Source: Pedobacter zeae
GTDB taxonomy: Bacteria > Bacteroidota > Bacteroidia > Sphingobacteriales > Sphingobacteriaceae
Assembly: GCF_014196715.1 (NCBI RefSeq)
Contig: NZ_JACIEF010000003.1
Coordinates: forward strand, 151,777 to 215,776
DNA: 64,000 bases
Direction: 5' to 3'
Shown here: in pieces, positions 1 through 9,882 of the stretch
Position numbering within the stretch: position 1 is the stretch's first letter
How the letters are laid out: each line of letters starts with the position of its first letter
Program-made: the position numbers and the translations under genes
Notes under the pieces: model-generated
The model's database searches: none
The model's input: the letters and a program-made list of their open reading frames with translations, nothing else
Told to the model about the DNA's origin: nothing

Positions 1-1946
1 ATATTTGGCGTGATCGAGAAATCTTCGTCTACTTTAAAGGGCTTGCCGATTAATACATCGACGTTAACATCTGCAAATTTGGTTGCCTGCTCTACAATTT
101 TACCTGGAGCATAATAAGCTGTACCTGAAGGCACTACATTTTTATAGGTGTCATTATAAGCATCACGACCTGCACGGCCTTGTAAAAACAAACCATTATC
201 AAAAGTATAGCGGGCATTAAAAGAGCTGATCAAACGTTCGCGTTTGGTATCGTTTACAAATTCGTTTGCCGCAAACCATGGATTGGTGGCATAGGCATTG
301 CCTTTATTGTACTGAATTTCATTTCCATTTGCATCTTTCCATGGATCGAGGTTTTTTACACTTACACTGGTTGGTAAAAAAGCCACATTATAATTGGCAT
401 TACCTGCACCATCTGATACCATCGGCCTGTTTTTGGCCTGCTCCAGAATGTAATTCATGCGGGCATCAATGGTTAAGCGTTTAATTGGGTTAAAGGTACC
501 TACCAGGTTAAAAGATTGCCTGTTTAAACCAGAATTAGGCACAACAGAAGTATTGTGTACATCGTTGGCAGATAACCGGATAGAGCCGCCATCAAAACTT
601 TTATTTAAAGCCAGGGTGTTAGACCATGTGCCTCCGGTGCGGTAGAAATCTTCGATATTATTTTTCTGTGCAGTATAAGGCCTGCTTACCCCATCAAACT
701 GAACCACGTTAGATCCATCTAACCTGGCACCCCAGCTCGATCCACCAACCTGTGCAGCAGCAGCGGCATCAGTTGGCTTTACACCATTGGCGCCCTGTCC
801 GTAAACGTACTGCCAGTTGGTTCTGTCCATTACTTGCTCTGCAACGTAATTGGTATTAAATTCGATGCTATTGCCTTTTCCGCTTTTGGTGGTGATCAGA
901 ATTACCCCTGCTTTTGCACGGTAACCATATAATGCTGCCGCCGCAGCACCTTTAAGTACTGAAATACTTTCAATATCATCCGGATTTAAATTTCCAACCG
1001 CATCCCCAAAATCAGGTGCATTATCATATTGGCTACCAGAGTTGCCATTGGCATTTAGGTTATTTAAACCTACCGGTTTATTTTCCATCGGTACACCATT
1101 AATTACATATAAGGGCTGGTTGGTTTGGCTTAAGCTGGAAACCCCGCGAATGGTTACGCTGGTTGCTGCGCCAGCACCTCTTGATGTGGAACTGATATCT
1201 AAACCGGCCACTTTACCTACTAAAGAGTTGGCTACATTATTTTCTCTGGCCTGCGTTAACGTTTCGCCACTTACCTGTGTAACCGAATAACCTAATGCTC
1301 TTCTTTCTTTTTTGATACCCAACGCGGTAACCACTACATCAGTAAGCTGTTTGGTATCCTCTGCGAGTACGATATCGATACTGTTTTGCGTGCCTATAGC
1401 GATTTCCCTGGTCTGAAAACCTGCATAAGAAACCACCAAAACTGCATTTTCGGGGGCATTTAATACGAATTTCCCATTTATATCGGTAGAAGTGCCAATA
1501 CCCGTTCCTTTAACCCTCACACTTGCCCCGGGTAAAGCCCCTCCAAGGGCATCTTTTACGGTTCCGCTAATAGGTACTTCTTTATTTTTGCTGATTACGA
1601 TTAAGCCGCCTTCAGAAACAGAATATTTCAGGTTCGTTCTGTTTAAAATGGCTGCCAGCACATCCGTAACCAAAGTATTGGTTACCGTAATGCTTACGTC
1701 TTTATTTACCGGAACGTAAGAAGAACTGTAAACAAAATGGTAACTGCTCTGCTGTTCAATAATCTGTAAAACCCTGGCTAGCTTTGTTTTTTTAACATCT
1801 AAAGAAATTTTTTCCTGAGAAAAAACCGATGCCGAAACATTAAGACAGGTAATGAAAACCATAATACAGGCTAGTTTCATTAGCATAATGAATTTTAGAA
1901 GCGCTTTATATTTTGGGCGCCCTTGCAGTAAGTAATAATAAATCAT
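1..1946 (-). CDS. SusC/RagA-family TonB-dependent receptor with STN domain (3' end outside window)
   Basis: Outer-membrane receptor expected to import a nutrient with a SusD partner encoded beyond the left edge. Translating the minus strand from the ATG at 1946 gives an N-terminal hydrophobic segment, then an STN (secretin/TonB short N-terminal) domain at about residues 45-115. A carboxypeptidase-like domain follows (residues ~120-200, with SGTVKDALGGALPGASV), then the plug (VIRG-like TIRGVSSL, then the LKGAAAAALYG motif) and the start of the barrel. The STN domain fits signalling to the FecR gene immediately upstream (121 bp gap) and the sigma gene beyond it. ATGs at 1886 and 1880 lie closer to the signal peptide and are plausible alternative starts. 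Substrate unknown. The stop codon is not in the window. Confidence 0.93.
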   Translation of the reverse strand, partial: MIYYYLLQGRPKYKALLKFIMLMKLACIMVFITCLNVSASVFSQEKISLDVKKTKLARVLQIIEQQSSYHFVYSSSYVPVNKDVSITVTNTLVTDVLAAILNRTNLKYSVSEGGLIVISKNKEVPISGTVKDALGGALPGASVRVKGTGIGTSTDINGKFVLNAPENAVLVVSYAGFQTREIAIGTQNSIDIVLAEDTKQLTDVVVTALGIKKERRALGYSVTQVSGETLTQARENNVANSLVGKVAGLDISSTSRGAGAATSVTIRGVSSLSQTNQPLYVINGVPMENKPVGLNNLNANGNSGSQYDNAPDFGDAVGNLNPDDIESISVLKGAAAAALYGYRAKAGVILITTKSGKGNSIEFNTNYVAEQVMDRTNWQYVYGQGANGVKPTDAAAAAQVGGSSWGARLDGSNVVQFDGVSRPYTAQKNNIEDFYRTGGTWSNTLALNKSFDGGSIRLSANDVHNTSVVPNSGLNRQSFNLVGTFNPIKRLTIDARMNYILEQAKNRPMVSDGAGNANYNVAFLPTSVSVKNLDPWKDANGNEIQYNKGNAYATNPWFAANEFVNDTKRERLISSFNARYTFDNGLFLQGRAGRDAYNDTYKNVVPSGTAYYAPGKIVEQATKFADVNVDVLIGKPFKVDEDFSITPN

Positions 1947-2066
1947 ATTTTTGTTTTTTTTGGTTGCATAAAGTTCTTGGCAGCAATCTGTTTGCGCATA
2001 AACTGCCATTAATTAATCAAAAGAGAAATTGTTAAGGGCGGTGCTCCAACACCGTCCTTTTTCTTC

Positions 2067-3140
2067 CTATTTCGAGATGGTTACCTGTTTTCCTTTTATC
2101 TCATATTTAAAATTATTTTCAGCTGCTTTTAAAGCATGTAAAACTTCTTCGATGCTTTCGTTTGTAATGGTTGCCGTAAAACGGTATTTTTCTATTGAGG
2201 GATCTGTAAATTTAATTTCAACGTTATACCATTTTTCTAAAACATTCTTAACCTCATCAAAATCCTGATCGTAAATTTCGATCCGGTTCTGTGTCCAGGC
2301 TGTTTCTACAATGGTGCTGTCTTTAATCTTTGTGTAATGGTTAATGGTAATTTCGGGCCTTAAAGTAGCATGCTTAAGCAATTTACTTTTCTGCTGCTGA
2401 ACCACACTCTTATAAAAAGTAACTTTCTCACTGGGTTTTAAGGTAATGGTTCCACCGTTACCATTTACCCCTTCCATTGTAATTAGGCCACGGATTAAAG
2501 TGGCTTCTGATGTTGTTTCATCAGGATAAGCCTTTACGTTAAAAGCGGTACCCAATACATTGATGTTAAAATCGGTTGTATGCACTTTAAAAGGTTTGTT
2601 TTTATCATGAGCCACATCAAAAAAAGCCTCCCCTGTTAAGGTAACTTCTCTGTATTGATCGTTAAAACCTCTGGTAACCTGTAAAGTGCTTTTGGCATTT
2701 AGGAGTACTGTAGTTCCATCCTGGAGCTTAATTTTTTTACGCTCGCCGCTTTTTGTGGTAAAGGTATAAACCTCCTGCGCAGCATTTCCTGTATTGTTGT
2801 GCTTAAAGTATGTGTTATAAACCAATACTGAACCAAGCACTACAACTAATGCCGCCGCAATTTTAAGCCACAAATAACGGTTCAGTTTAACCACTTTCTC
2901 TTCAGGAAACATACTTCCCCTTAAAATCTCGGTCTGTTTATTTAATGGGCGTTTATTCCCGCTCAATATCACGTAAAGTTTTTTTGCTTCTCCAATTACT
3001 GCAGCCTGCTCGGGGTGGGCATTAATGTACTTTTCCCAATATCCAATGCAAAGCTTATCGGTCCCGGCACAATATTGCTGGAAAGTGCTATCGACAAGAA
3101 AATCTTCTGCATTGAATTTACTTCTATCAACCATTATCAT
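2067..3140 (-). CDS. FecR-family anti-sigma factor
   Basis: Inner-membrane regulator that passes the signal from the STN domain of the receptor to an ECF sigma factor. The 357-residue protein has a cytoplasmic N-terminal part, one membrane helix at about residues 88-110 (YLWLKIAAALVVVLGSVLVY), a FecR domain around residues 125-225 and a DUF4974-type C-terminal domain from about residue 285 (IEIYDQDFDEVKNVLEKWYN). Length and order are normal for Bacteroidota FecR proteins. It lies between the sigma-factor gene and the STN-type SusC gene on the same strand, the usual cassette order. It is unusual that 612 bp separate it from the sigma gene. Confidence 0.93.
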   Translation of the reverse strand: MIMVDRSKFNAEDFLVDSTFQQYCAGTDKLCIGYWEKYINAHPEQAAVIGEAKKLYVILSGNKRPLNKQTEILRGSMFPEEKVVKLNRYLWLKIAAALVVVLGSVLVYNTYFKHNNTGNAAQEVYTFTTKSGERKKIKLQDGTTVLLNAKSTLQVTRGFNDQYREVTLTGEAFFDVAHDKNKPFKVHTTDFNINVLGTAFNVKAYPDETTSEATLIRGLITMEGVNGNGGTITLKPSEKVTFYKSVVQQQKSKLLKHATLRPEITINHYTKIKDSTIVETAWTQNRIEIYDQDFDEVKNVLEKWYNVEIKFTDPSIEKYRFTATITNESIEEVLHALKAAENNFKYEIKGKQVTISK

Positions 3141-3753
3141 TTGCCTTTTATATATCAGTGTCCAAAAGCTTTACTTTTTCCTAAGAAAATTTTAACTTTT
3201 TTTTAATGTGGCGAAATATGTGCCCTGAAAGTGGATTTAATAAAGAAATTTAATTTGCAGAAATGCAGATTAAAAGATACAAAGGAGTTGATCCGCTCCC
3301 GGTTCAAGCGGTTTTATATTTTTTGGAAAGCAATTACAGAAGCGTTTGGCTGTGATAGTCCTGCTATCCGCTTTATCTCACTGCGTTCGATGTCCGCTTC
3401 TATCAGGTTTAGGTGGCGCAGCCTGTCTTACTATTTGAGGTTGCAGGGTGCAGAACAGGCACCAGGAGCACAAAGCCTCCTATTCCTAAACCCGGTAGTA
3501 ACGAAAATCCTTTTTATTGCTTAAAACAATATTTAACTATACCGTTTATCTGCAATAAAAAGATTGGAGTGGATAACGGGACTACAGCACCTACGGAGCT
3601 TGGAATGTTCGTTTTCAAAATATAAAACCCAACTATTAAAATAGCAATTGCTGCAAACGGAAGGCTTACAAAAGTTTTTAGATAAATTAAAGTAACCGTT
3701 AAAAGCTCTCTCTATTCTGCTGCGCTGCAATCGGGATAACGAAATGCGGAGAT
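3141..3753. repeat. Gene-free spacer with degenerate dispersed repeat
   Basis: I see no convincing gene in this 612-bp spacer between the sigma factor and FecR genes. Open frames here have atypical composition and no recognisable motif. Bases about 3340-3500 contain pieces (GAGGTTGCAGGGTGCA and neighbours) that recur in altered form at 22.9-23.3 kb and, more weakly, at 25.2 kb. This suggests a decayed dispersed element rather than coding DNA. Confidence 0.5.
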
Positions 3754-4308
3754 TTACGCATTAAATTCTTTCCTCAGGATTTTAAGCGCATCGTAAATGG
3801 TATTATATGCCGTTTTTATGGTCTGGTTGCTTTGTTCGGCAATCTGCTCATAGCTTAAACCTTCAAAAAATTTTAAATGGATGAGCTGTTTTTGCTTAAA
3901 GGTGAGTTTTTCCAATGCATTTTTGAGCTGATGCTGAACCAGTTCGTCGCTTTGCACCTTAACAATAAACTCTTCGTAGCTCATTTCCATCCAATCGCCA
4001 TCGGCCCCGGCATTAAAAAGCGCATCGTTAATTTTACGCTTTCTTTCTAATATTCTGAGCAATTTGCGCTTAAGAAAGGTCCGAAGGTAGGCCTCAACAT
4101 GATCTACACGGGTTAGGCTTTCGTGTTTCTCCCAAATGGTGGTAAAAACAAGATCTGTAGCTTCACTGGCAGTATCGGCATCGGCACAAACCCTGATACC
4201 GAAATTGACGAGCGGGTAATAAAGCGCTGCGTACAGATCAAAAAACGCATCTTTATCGCCAATCCGTAACCGTTCCCATAATAAGTGATGCGTTAGTTTA
4301 CTGCTCAT
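3754..4308 (-). CDS. ECF RNA polymerase sigma factor (FecI/RpoE type)
   Basis: Sigma-70 family factor of the extracytoplasmic-function class. It probably directs transcription of the STN-SusC operon downstream once released by FecR. Region 2 is visible near the N-terminus (GDKDAFFDLYAALYYPL, then ATDLVFTTIWEKHE). Region 4 with its helix-turn-helix is at the C-terminus (LTFKQKQLIHLKFFEGLSYE, then TIKTAYNTIYDALKIL). I chose the ATG at 4308 (MSSKLTHHLLWERL) because the 14 residues before it (from an ATG at 4350) are hydrophobic and outside the family's usual start. Specificity cannot be read from sequence. Confidence 0.9.
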   Translation of the reverse strand: MSSKLTHHLLWERLRIGDKDAFFDLYAALYYPLVNFGIRVCADADTASEATDLVFTTIWEKHESLTRVDHVEAYLRTFLKRKLLRILERKRKINDALFNAGADGDWMEMSYEEFIVKVQSDELVQHQLKNALEKLTFKQKQLIHLKFFEGLSYEQIAEQSNQTIKTAYNTIYDALKILRKEFNA

Positions 4309-4376
4309 TAACCTGTTAGTTGTTATCACAATATTAACTAAAAACAACAAGATTATACCTGCAGATTGTTGAATCT

Positions 4377-4410
4377 AAAAAAAAACTCCCAGGTTTCGAA
4401 AACCTGAGAG
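4377..4410 (-). terminator. Rho-independent terminator of the starch locus
   Basis: On the minus strand a hairpin (CAGGTTT paired with AAACCTG, loop about TCG, outer CTC/GAG pairs) is followed by nine T residues. It lies 28 bp after the stop of the lipoprotein amylase gene and ends the long minus-strand starch gene series. Confidence 0.8.
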
Positions 4411-4445
4411 GTAGACATTACTTTTGAGAGGTAGACATTACTTTA
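4406..4445. repeat. 20-bp tandem duplication across the amylase stop codon
   Basis: GAGAGGTAGACATTACTTT occurs twice with a 20-bp period (starting at 4406 and 4426). The right-hand copy includes the TAA stop (4438-4440) and the last codon of the amylase gene. The left-hand copy lies in the spacer before the terminator. Confidence 0.85.
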
Positions 4446-6321
4446 AAGCCGTTTTACTGTAAATATGATATTCACCCGGCGACAGCGTTCTGTTATAACT
4501 ATTAGAGGCAAGGTTAATACTGCTTCCGACCGCATCTACCCAAACTCCCGACGAACCAAAATCAATATTGGCCGTCTGGCTCACTACATCAAAATTGCCT
4601 ACTACTACAACGGTATTTGCACCTTCTGTTAATCTGATGTATTTAATTCCCCCGGTAAGACTATAAGCAGAGTTTGCTGAATTAAAAATACTGTTGTTCT
4701 TTTTCAGCCTGATAAACCTGGCATAAGCATCGTACAAAGCTTTACGGTCCGGATCTGCGTAATAATCCCACTTAATGGGCTTTTCTCCTGTTCTTCCATT
4801 AAAATCGATGTTAATATCGTAACCCAGTTCTCCAAACTGCCAGATCATCTTTGGCCCGGGAATGCTGAAGAGGAAAGCCGCGGCCAATTCTTCCCTTTTT
4901 AATGAGGTGGCCAGATTCCCCTTAATCATATAATTACCTGATCCATTGCCATAGCTGATATTTTTAAAATTCAACCTTTCCTCATCATGACTCTCAGCAT
5001 AGCCAACTAAATTCTCTGATTTGGTAAAACCATGATTGGCATAAAAACCCCACTGAAAATCAGAATTATCTAACCAACCCATGGTTGCTTCGTTCATGTT
5101 GTAATTCATGTTGTTCCAAAGCATCATGCCATCATCGGCCAAAACTTTTTCTTCTGATTCTTCGGCAAAATGTTCTAAAATCACATAAAAACTGGGATCT
5201 AAACTTTTGATGTAACCGTTATAATCTTTCCAGATGGCGATACGACCGGCATCGTATAACCTGAACTGTGCATCACTGGTTGATGCTTTCTGAGTAAACC
5301 CTTTGGAAAGATCGAAACGGAAGCCATCAATTTTATATTGCTGCATCCAAAATTTCATTACATCTTTCGAGAATTTTTTGGTGGCCAGGCTTTCATGGTT
5401 AAAATCGTAACCCACATTAAAAGGATGTTTGGCATCAACATTAAACCACGGGCTATTTGCAGTAGGTTTTGAACCATCGAAATACAATTGCACCATAGGC
5501 GATTGGCCAAAAGAATGATTTAATACCATATCCATAATTACGGCAATGCCACGGCCATGACATTCATCGATAAAATTTTGTAAAGCCGCTTTGGTACCAT
5601 AATATTTATCGGGAGCAAAATAAAAAGAAGGGTTATAACCCCAGCTTAAATTCCCTTCAAATTCATTTACCGGCATTAGCTCAATGGCGTTGATGCCCAA
5701 ACCTGTTAAATAATCGAGTTTGGCCAAAGTTGATGCGTAATTATGCCCGGCAGTAAAATCGCGGATAAGCAATTCGTAAATTACCAGGTTATCTTTAGCG
5801 GGGCGGGTAAAGCTGGCATTTTTCCAGGTATAAAGTGGCTGATTAGCTTGCATAACACTTACAATTCCTGTTGTTTTACCAGTTGGATAGACTTTTAAAT
5901 TTGGATACGTTGCTGCAGTAATGTATTTATCGTTATCAGGATCGAGTACTTTTTCGCAATAAGGATCGGCAACCTTTAGGTTTCCATCAACATAAAACTG
6001 ATAGGCATATTCAGTAGTCGGATTTAGATTATCAACCTGAATCCACCAATAATTTCCATCAGGTGTATTTTTCATGGGTAAGGCAGTGGTAGACCAATCG
6101 TTAAATTCACCAATCAATGAAACTGATTTTTTATTGGGTGCATACAAGCTTACAATAGCCGAGGTTCCGTTGTTGATAAACACCACGCCATCTTTAGCGC
6201 CTGCAGGTAACGTTGCTGTTTGGGTTAGTGGTGTTGGTTCTAAGCCAGCATCTGTTAATGCTTTTTTACAGGCAGTATTAAACGCTGTTACCAATAGCAA
6301 CAGGTAGATAATTTTTTTCAT
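4438..6321 (-). CDS. GH13 alpha-amylase family lipoprotein (SusG-like role)
   Basis: Cleaves alpha-1,4-glucans, probably at the cell surface. A lipoprotein signal ends at Cys18 (TAFNTAC-KK). An N-terminal beta-sandwich resembling CBM48/isoamylase N-domains follows at about residues 45-125 (SLIGEFNDWSTTALPM). The GH13 barrel shows the four conserved regions: DMVLNH (264-269), GFRFD with nucleophile Asp337, ILEHF with acid/base Glu383, and SHDEE with Asp446. It is last in the starch locus, 218 bp after the MFS transporter, and is followed by a terminator. In Bacteroides the surface amylase SusG is also a lipoprotein, so the same role is inferred, though exact specificity is unknown. Confidence 0.92.
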   Translation of the reverse strand: MKKIIYLLLLVTAFNTACKKALTDAGLEPTPLTQTATLPAGAKDGVVFINNGTSAIVSLYAPNKKSVSLIGEFNDWSTTALPMKNTPDGNYWWIQVDNLNPTTEYAYQFYVDGNLKVADPYCEKVLDPDNDKYITAATYPNLKVYPTGKTTGIVSVMQANQPLYTWKNASFTRPAKDNLVIYELLIRDFTAGHNYASTLAKLDYLTGLGINAIELMPVNEFEGNLSWGYNPSFYFAPDKYYGTKAALQNFIDECHGRGIAVIMDMVLNHSFGQSPMVQLYFDGSKPTANSPWFNVDAKHPFNVGYDFNHESLATKKFSKDVMKFWMQQYKIDGFRFDLSKGFTQKASTSDAQFRLYDAGRIAIWKDYNGYIKSLDPSFYVILEHFAEESEEKVLADDGMMLWNNMNYNMNEATMGWLDNSDFQWGFYANHGFTKSENLVGYAESHDEERLNFKNISYGNGSGNYMIKGNLATSLKREELAAAFLFSIPGPKMIWQFGELGYDINIDFNGRTGEKPIKWDYYADPDRKALYDAYARFIRLKKNNSIFNSANSAYSLTGGIKYIRLTEGANTVVVVGNFDVVSQTANIDFGSSGVWVDAVGSSINLASNSYNRTLSPGEYHIYSKTALK

Positions 6322-6539
6322 TTGGTTAGGGATTTTAATTTATATTATTGCGGGGCAACAAGCAATCTTAAGACGATCGTAGTAATTGCTTCATGACGCG
6401 CAATTCTATCAGCCTGTGTCCTCACAGACCGAAATATCATTAATGTGGTTAATGAGCTGTAAACACACAGCCCATTGATATCTTATATTGTGACCTATTT
6501 ATATCTTATTGGCCTGCTGGGACAGAAACCAAGAATGGT

Positions 6540-7916
6540 TTATACCGATCTATTTTCTTCTACTTCCAGTTTTGAAGCCAAAACTTCGTCTGTTTTCTTT
6601 GGTTCACGGATAAATACATAACAGATTACAGCAGCTAAAATCATTAAGCCACCACCCAGTTGAACTGCCAAAAGCCTGTCGTTATGGAGTACATTACGCA
6701 TTAACCAACCGAAACCTAAGGAAGCAATAATCTCCGGCAATACAATAAAAAAGTTAAAGATGCCCATGTAGATCCCGATTTTATCTTTAGGTAGCGAACC
6801 GCTTAACATGGCATAAGGCATGGAAAGAATACTGGCCCAGGCAATGCCCACCCCCGTCATACACAGATATAACATATTTTTATCATGTACCCATGCCACA
6901 CTAATTAAACCGGCGGCCCCGCAGATTAAACACAGCGCATGTGTGGTTTTACGGCCAAGCGCATCGGCAATTTTGGGAAGTATTAAAGCGAAGAGGAAGG
7001 TAACCACACTGTAATAGGCCAAGGTTAAACTGCCAAAATCTGCACCCTGTGCATAAACGGGATCAGCTGCATCCTTACCACCAAAAACATTAACGGCAAC
7101 GGCCGTGGTATAGTAAAACCACATTAAAAACAAGCCTGGCCAGGTAAAAAACTGCACCAAAGATACAACCTGCATTCTTTTGGGCATATTCCTCAGGGCA
7201 TTAAAAATTTCGCCTGCACCGCCACCAAAACCTTTATTGCTTTCTTTTACCTTTTCTTTAAAATCCACATCCTGCGGCGGGTATTCTTTGGTGGTAAGCA
7301 CCGTCCATAATACCGCAGCAAAAAAGAAAAATGCACCGATGTAAAACGAAAATTTTACGTTTTCCGGAATAGTTCCCTGCTCCGCTGTATTGGTAAGGTG
7401 GAAGATATTGTTCATGATCCACGGTAAGGCCGAAGCCACGCTGCCGCCTAAACCAATCATCATGCTCTGCATAATAAAACCCCGGTTAACCTGGCTATCG
7501 GGTAATTTATCGGTAACAAAAGCCCGGAAAGGTTCCATCGCAATATTTCCAAACACATCCAGAATCCAAAGTAAACCAGCGGCCATCCATAATGCACTGC
7601 TATGTGGCATAAAAATTAAAGCAATACTACTTACTACAGCCCCAATCATAAAATAAGGTCTTCTCCTGCCCCATTTTGGATGCCAGGTACGATCGCTTAA
7701 ATAACCAATAATGGGCTGCACCAACAGGCCGGTTAAAGGTGCTGCTAAAAATAATAATGGTACCTGATCGGGATTGGCGCCCAGGTTTTCGTAAATACGC
7801 CCCATATTGGCCCTTTGCAAATCCCAACCGAACTGGATCCCGAAAAAACCCACACTCATATTGATAATTTGTGCCAGGGTTAATTTGGGGTTTTCGAATA
7901 TTGTTTTTAAGCTCAT
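6540..7916 (-). CDS. MFS sugar transporter, probably maltose/maltodextrin uptake
   Basis: Inner-membrane major facilitator of 458 residues with about twelve hydrophobic helices and the MFS loop motif in the form GYLSDRTWHPKWGRRRPYF at about residues 72-90. N-terminal features (MSVGFFGIQFGWDLQRANMG) resemble the SLC45/glycoside transporter group found beside maltose phosphorylase genes in Bacteroidota. It lies 124 bp downstream of a periplasmic GH13 gene and with the maltose phosphorylase, so import of maltose or short maltodextrins for phosphorolysis is the best inference. A 10-bp palindrome (TAAGCGCTTA, 7928-7937) lies just upstream; its meaning is unknown. Confidence 0.85.
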   Translation of the reverse strand: MSLKTIFENPKLTLAQIINMSVGFFGIQFGWDLQRANMGRIYENLGANPDQVPLLFLAAPLTGLLVQPIIGYLSDRTWHPKWGRRRPYFMIGAVVSSIALIFMPHSSALWMAAGLLWILDVFGNIAMEPFRAFVTDKLPDSQVNRGFIMQSMMIGLGGSVASALPWIMNNIFHLTNTAEQGTIPENVKFSFYIGAFFFFAAVLWTVLTTKEYPPQDVDFKEKVKESNKGFGGGAGEIFNALRNMPKRMQVVSLVQFFTWPGLFLMWFYYTTAVAVNVFGGKDAADPVYAQGADFGSLTLAYYSVVTFLFALILPKIADALGRKTTHALCLICGAAGLISVAWVHDKNMLYLCMTGVGIAWASILSMPYAMLSGSLPKDKIGIYMGIFNFFIVLPEIIASLGFGWLMRNVLHNDRLLAVQLGGGLMILAAVICYVFIREPKKTDEVLASKLEVEENRSV

Positions 7917-8040
7917 TTTGTTTCGTTTAAGCGCTTAGCGCGGGGGCGCATGGCGTTCTAATTTGGTTTAATTAAATTAATTTCAATGCCATTCATCTGT
8001 AAATCGCCAACGCGGGGCGCCAGACACTCGACACAGACTT

Positions 8041-9882
8041 TCAAAATTCAATCACCTGAGCGCTAACCGGCGCCAAGGTTACGGGTATGCTTGTTCCCGG
8101 TGGGATATTCAATTTTTTATCGGTCATGAGCTCGGTAACCGGAACTGAAGATTTTACTTTTAAAATCTGATCCGGGATTTCGATATTGGCGGTTAAAGTT
8201 TGGCTCCGGTCGAAATTGGCCACCACCAACAAGCGCTGCTTGCCGGAGTACCGGATAAAAGCGTACATGCGGTTATTCATGTTTCCAGTTGCAGGCACTT
8301 CATAAATCCCGCCATTGATGACGGCATCACTTGTTGAAGTTACTTTGAGTAATTGCTTGTAATAGGCCCTTAAATTTTGCTGAGCAGCATTTAATTTCCG
8401 GCCGTCGAACAAACCGCCGTTCATCCACTTCTGGTGATTGGGAACACCCCAGTAATCGAAAATTGTGGTGCGGTTATCATCGCCACCAAAACCCTCCTGT
8501 CCTTTCCCCGGTTCTCCAACTTCCTGACCGAAGTAAAGCATCACCGGGCCGCCGCCAAGCGTTGCCGAAACCACCATGGCCGGTAAAGCCAGTTCGGCCT
8601 TGCCCGCAAATCCGGCTGATGCAATGCGTTCCTCATCGTGGTTTTCTAAAAAACGTAACATGCGATTGCCAAAACCAGCACTCTCTTTCTGCCAAACCAG
8701 ACTAATATCTTTTACATCCGCGTTAGGTTCATTCCTCATCAACTTTTTTAAGCCATCATACAAACCCACTTTATCGTAAAGATAATCGAATTTACCTTCG
8801 TCTAAATATTGCCTGTACACTTTTGGATTGTAAGCCTCTCCGATGAAAATCAGGTCGGGATTTACTTTTTTTAGCTGTGGAATTATCCAGTTCCAAAAAG
8901 CAATGGGCACCATTTCGGCCATATCGCACCTGAAGCCATCTACCCCCTTATTGGCCCAAAAGGTTAAGATATCACGCATTTTTAACCAAACCGGCGGAAT
9001 GGGATCAAAATATTGTTTTTCGCCATTCTGGTAATCTATGCCATAATTCAATTTAATGGTTTCGTACCAATCGTCGTATTTAGGCTTTGCCGAAAATACA
9101 TTGTTGCCGGTTGCTTTTGCAGGATTTTCTTGAAACGGGGCATCCTGATGTACGGATAGTGGTGTTTTTTGTGCACCCGCAGGAACCACCAAAGCCTGGC
9201 CCGGGATATAATAAAAATCGTTCTCAGGACTAAATGCCCGGGTTACATCGTCTTTAGCCCCAAAATCAGTTATTCCTTCAGGTTTTGCATAAGAATGATA
9301 GCTCCGGGCAACATGGTTGGGTATAAAATCGATCAACACCTTCAAATTGCTGTCGTGTGTTCTTTTAACCAAAGCCTCAAATTCTTTCATCCTGTTTTTA
9401 ACATCAACGGCTAAATCGGGGTCTACATCGTAATAATCGCGGATAGCATAAGGCGAACCGGCCCTTCCTTTTACCACACTGGCATGATCAACCTTGATTC
9501 CATAAGCCGAATAATCGGTCAGGCTGGCGTGGGCAATAACGCCTGTATACCAAACATAATTTGCATGAAGCTCTTTTATACCATCGAGTGCCTTAGTGGT
9601 AATATCGTTAAACTTACCCGAACCATTTTGCTCAATGGTACCGTAAGGGATATTGGCAGTGCCTTTATTCCCGAACAAACGGGGCAACAACTGGTATATA
9701 ACGATCTGTTTATCGTTCATGTGGGTATACTGTTTTTGTGCAAAGGATGGTATTGAAATAACTAAAAAGAAAATTGCCATTATATAAACAACCGCTTTGA
9801 GATTGCCCTGCTGCTGCTCCCCGTAATGATTATTCATCGGGGAAGTGGCATTTTCCATTTTATATTTTACCTCTACAATCAT
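8041..9882 (-). CDS. GH13 alpha-amylase family protein, secreted
   Basis: Alpha-glucan hydrolase probably acting in the periplasm on maltodextrins. Residues ~29-49 form a signal peptide ending in SFAQ without a lipobox Cys. GH13 regions are LIDFIPNHVA (about 183-192), GFRCD with nucleophile Asp320, FIGEA with Glu349 and ENHDEE with Asp416. The ATG at 9882 overlaps the end of the phosphorylase gene by four bases (ATGA), suggesting translational coupling. This gives an unusually long charged stretch before the signal peptide, and the ATG at 9837 (MNNHYGEQ) is an alternative. It resembles amylases found next to maltose phosphorylase in related genomes. Confidence 0.9.
   Translation of the reverse strand: MIVEVKYKMENATSPMNNHYGEQQQGNLKAVVYIMAIFFLVISIPSFAQKQYTHMNDKQIVIYQLLPRLFGNKGTANIPYGTIEQNGSGKFNDITTKALDGIKELHANYVWYTGVIAHASLTDYSAYGIKVDHASVVKGRAGSPYAIRDYYDVDPDLAVDVKNRMKEFEALVKRTHDSNLKVLIDFIPNHVARSYHSYAKPEGITDFGAKDDVTRAFSPENDFYYIPGQALVVPAGAQKTPLSVHQDAPFQENPAKATGNNVFSAKPKYDDWYETIKLNYGIDYQNGEKQYFDPIPPVWLKMRDILTFWANKGVDGFRCDMAEMVPIAFWNWIIPQLKKVNPDLIFIGEAYNPKVYRQYLDEGKFDYLYDKVGLYDGLKKLMRNEPNADVKDISLVWQKESAGFGNRMLRFLENHDEERIASAGFAGKAELALPAMVVSATLGGGPVMLYFGQEVGEPGKGQEGFGGDDNRTTIFDYWGVPNHQKWMNGGLFDGRKLNAAQQNLRAYYKQLLKVTSTSDAVINGGIYEVPATGNMNNRMYAFIRYSGKQRLLVVANFDRSQTLTANIEIPDQILKVKSSVPVTELMTDKKLNIPPGTSIPVTLAPVSAQVIEF

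Noticed and set aside
3231..3524. Plus-strand open frame of 97 codons
   Set aside because: No motif, odd composition, and it overlaps sequence shared with other gene-free regions, so it is treated as repeat DNA.
3533..3730. Minus-strand open frame of 65 codons between the sigma and FecR genes
   Set aside because: Cys-rich but without a recognisable domain or signal peptide; lies in repeat-like DNA and is not conserved in any way I can recognise.
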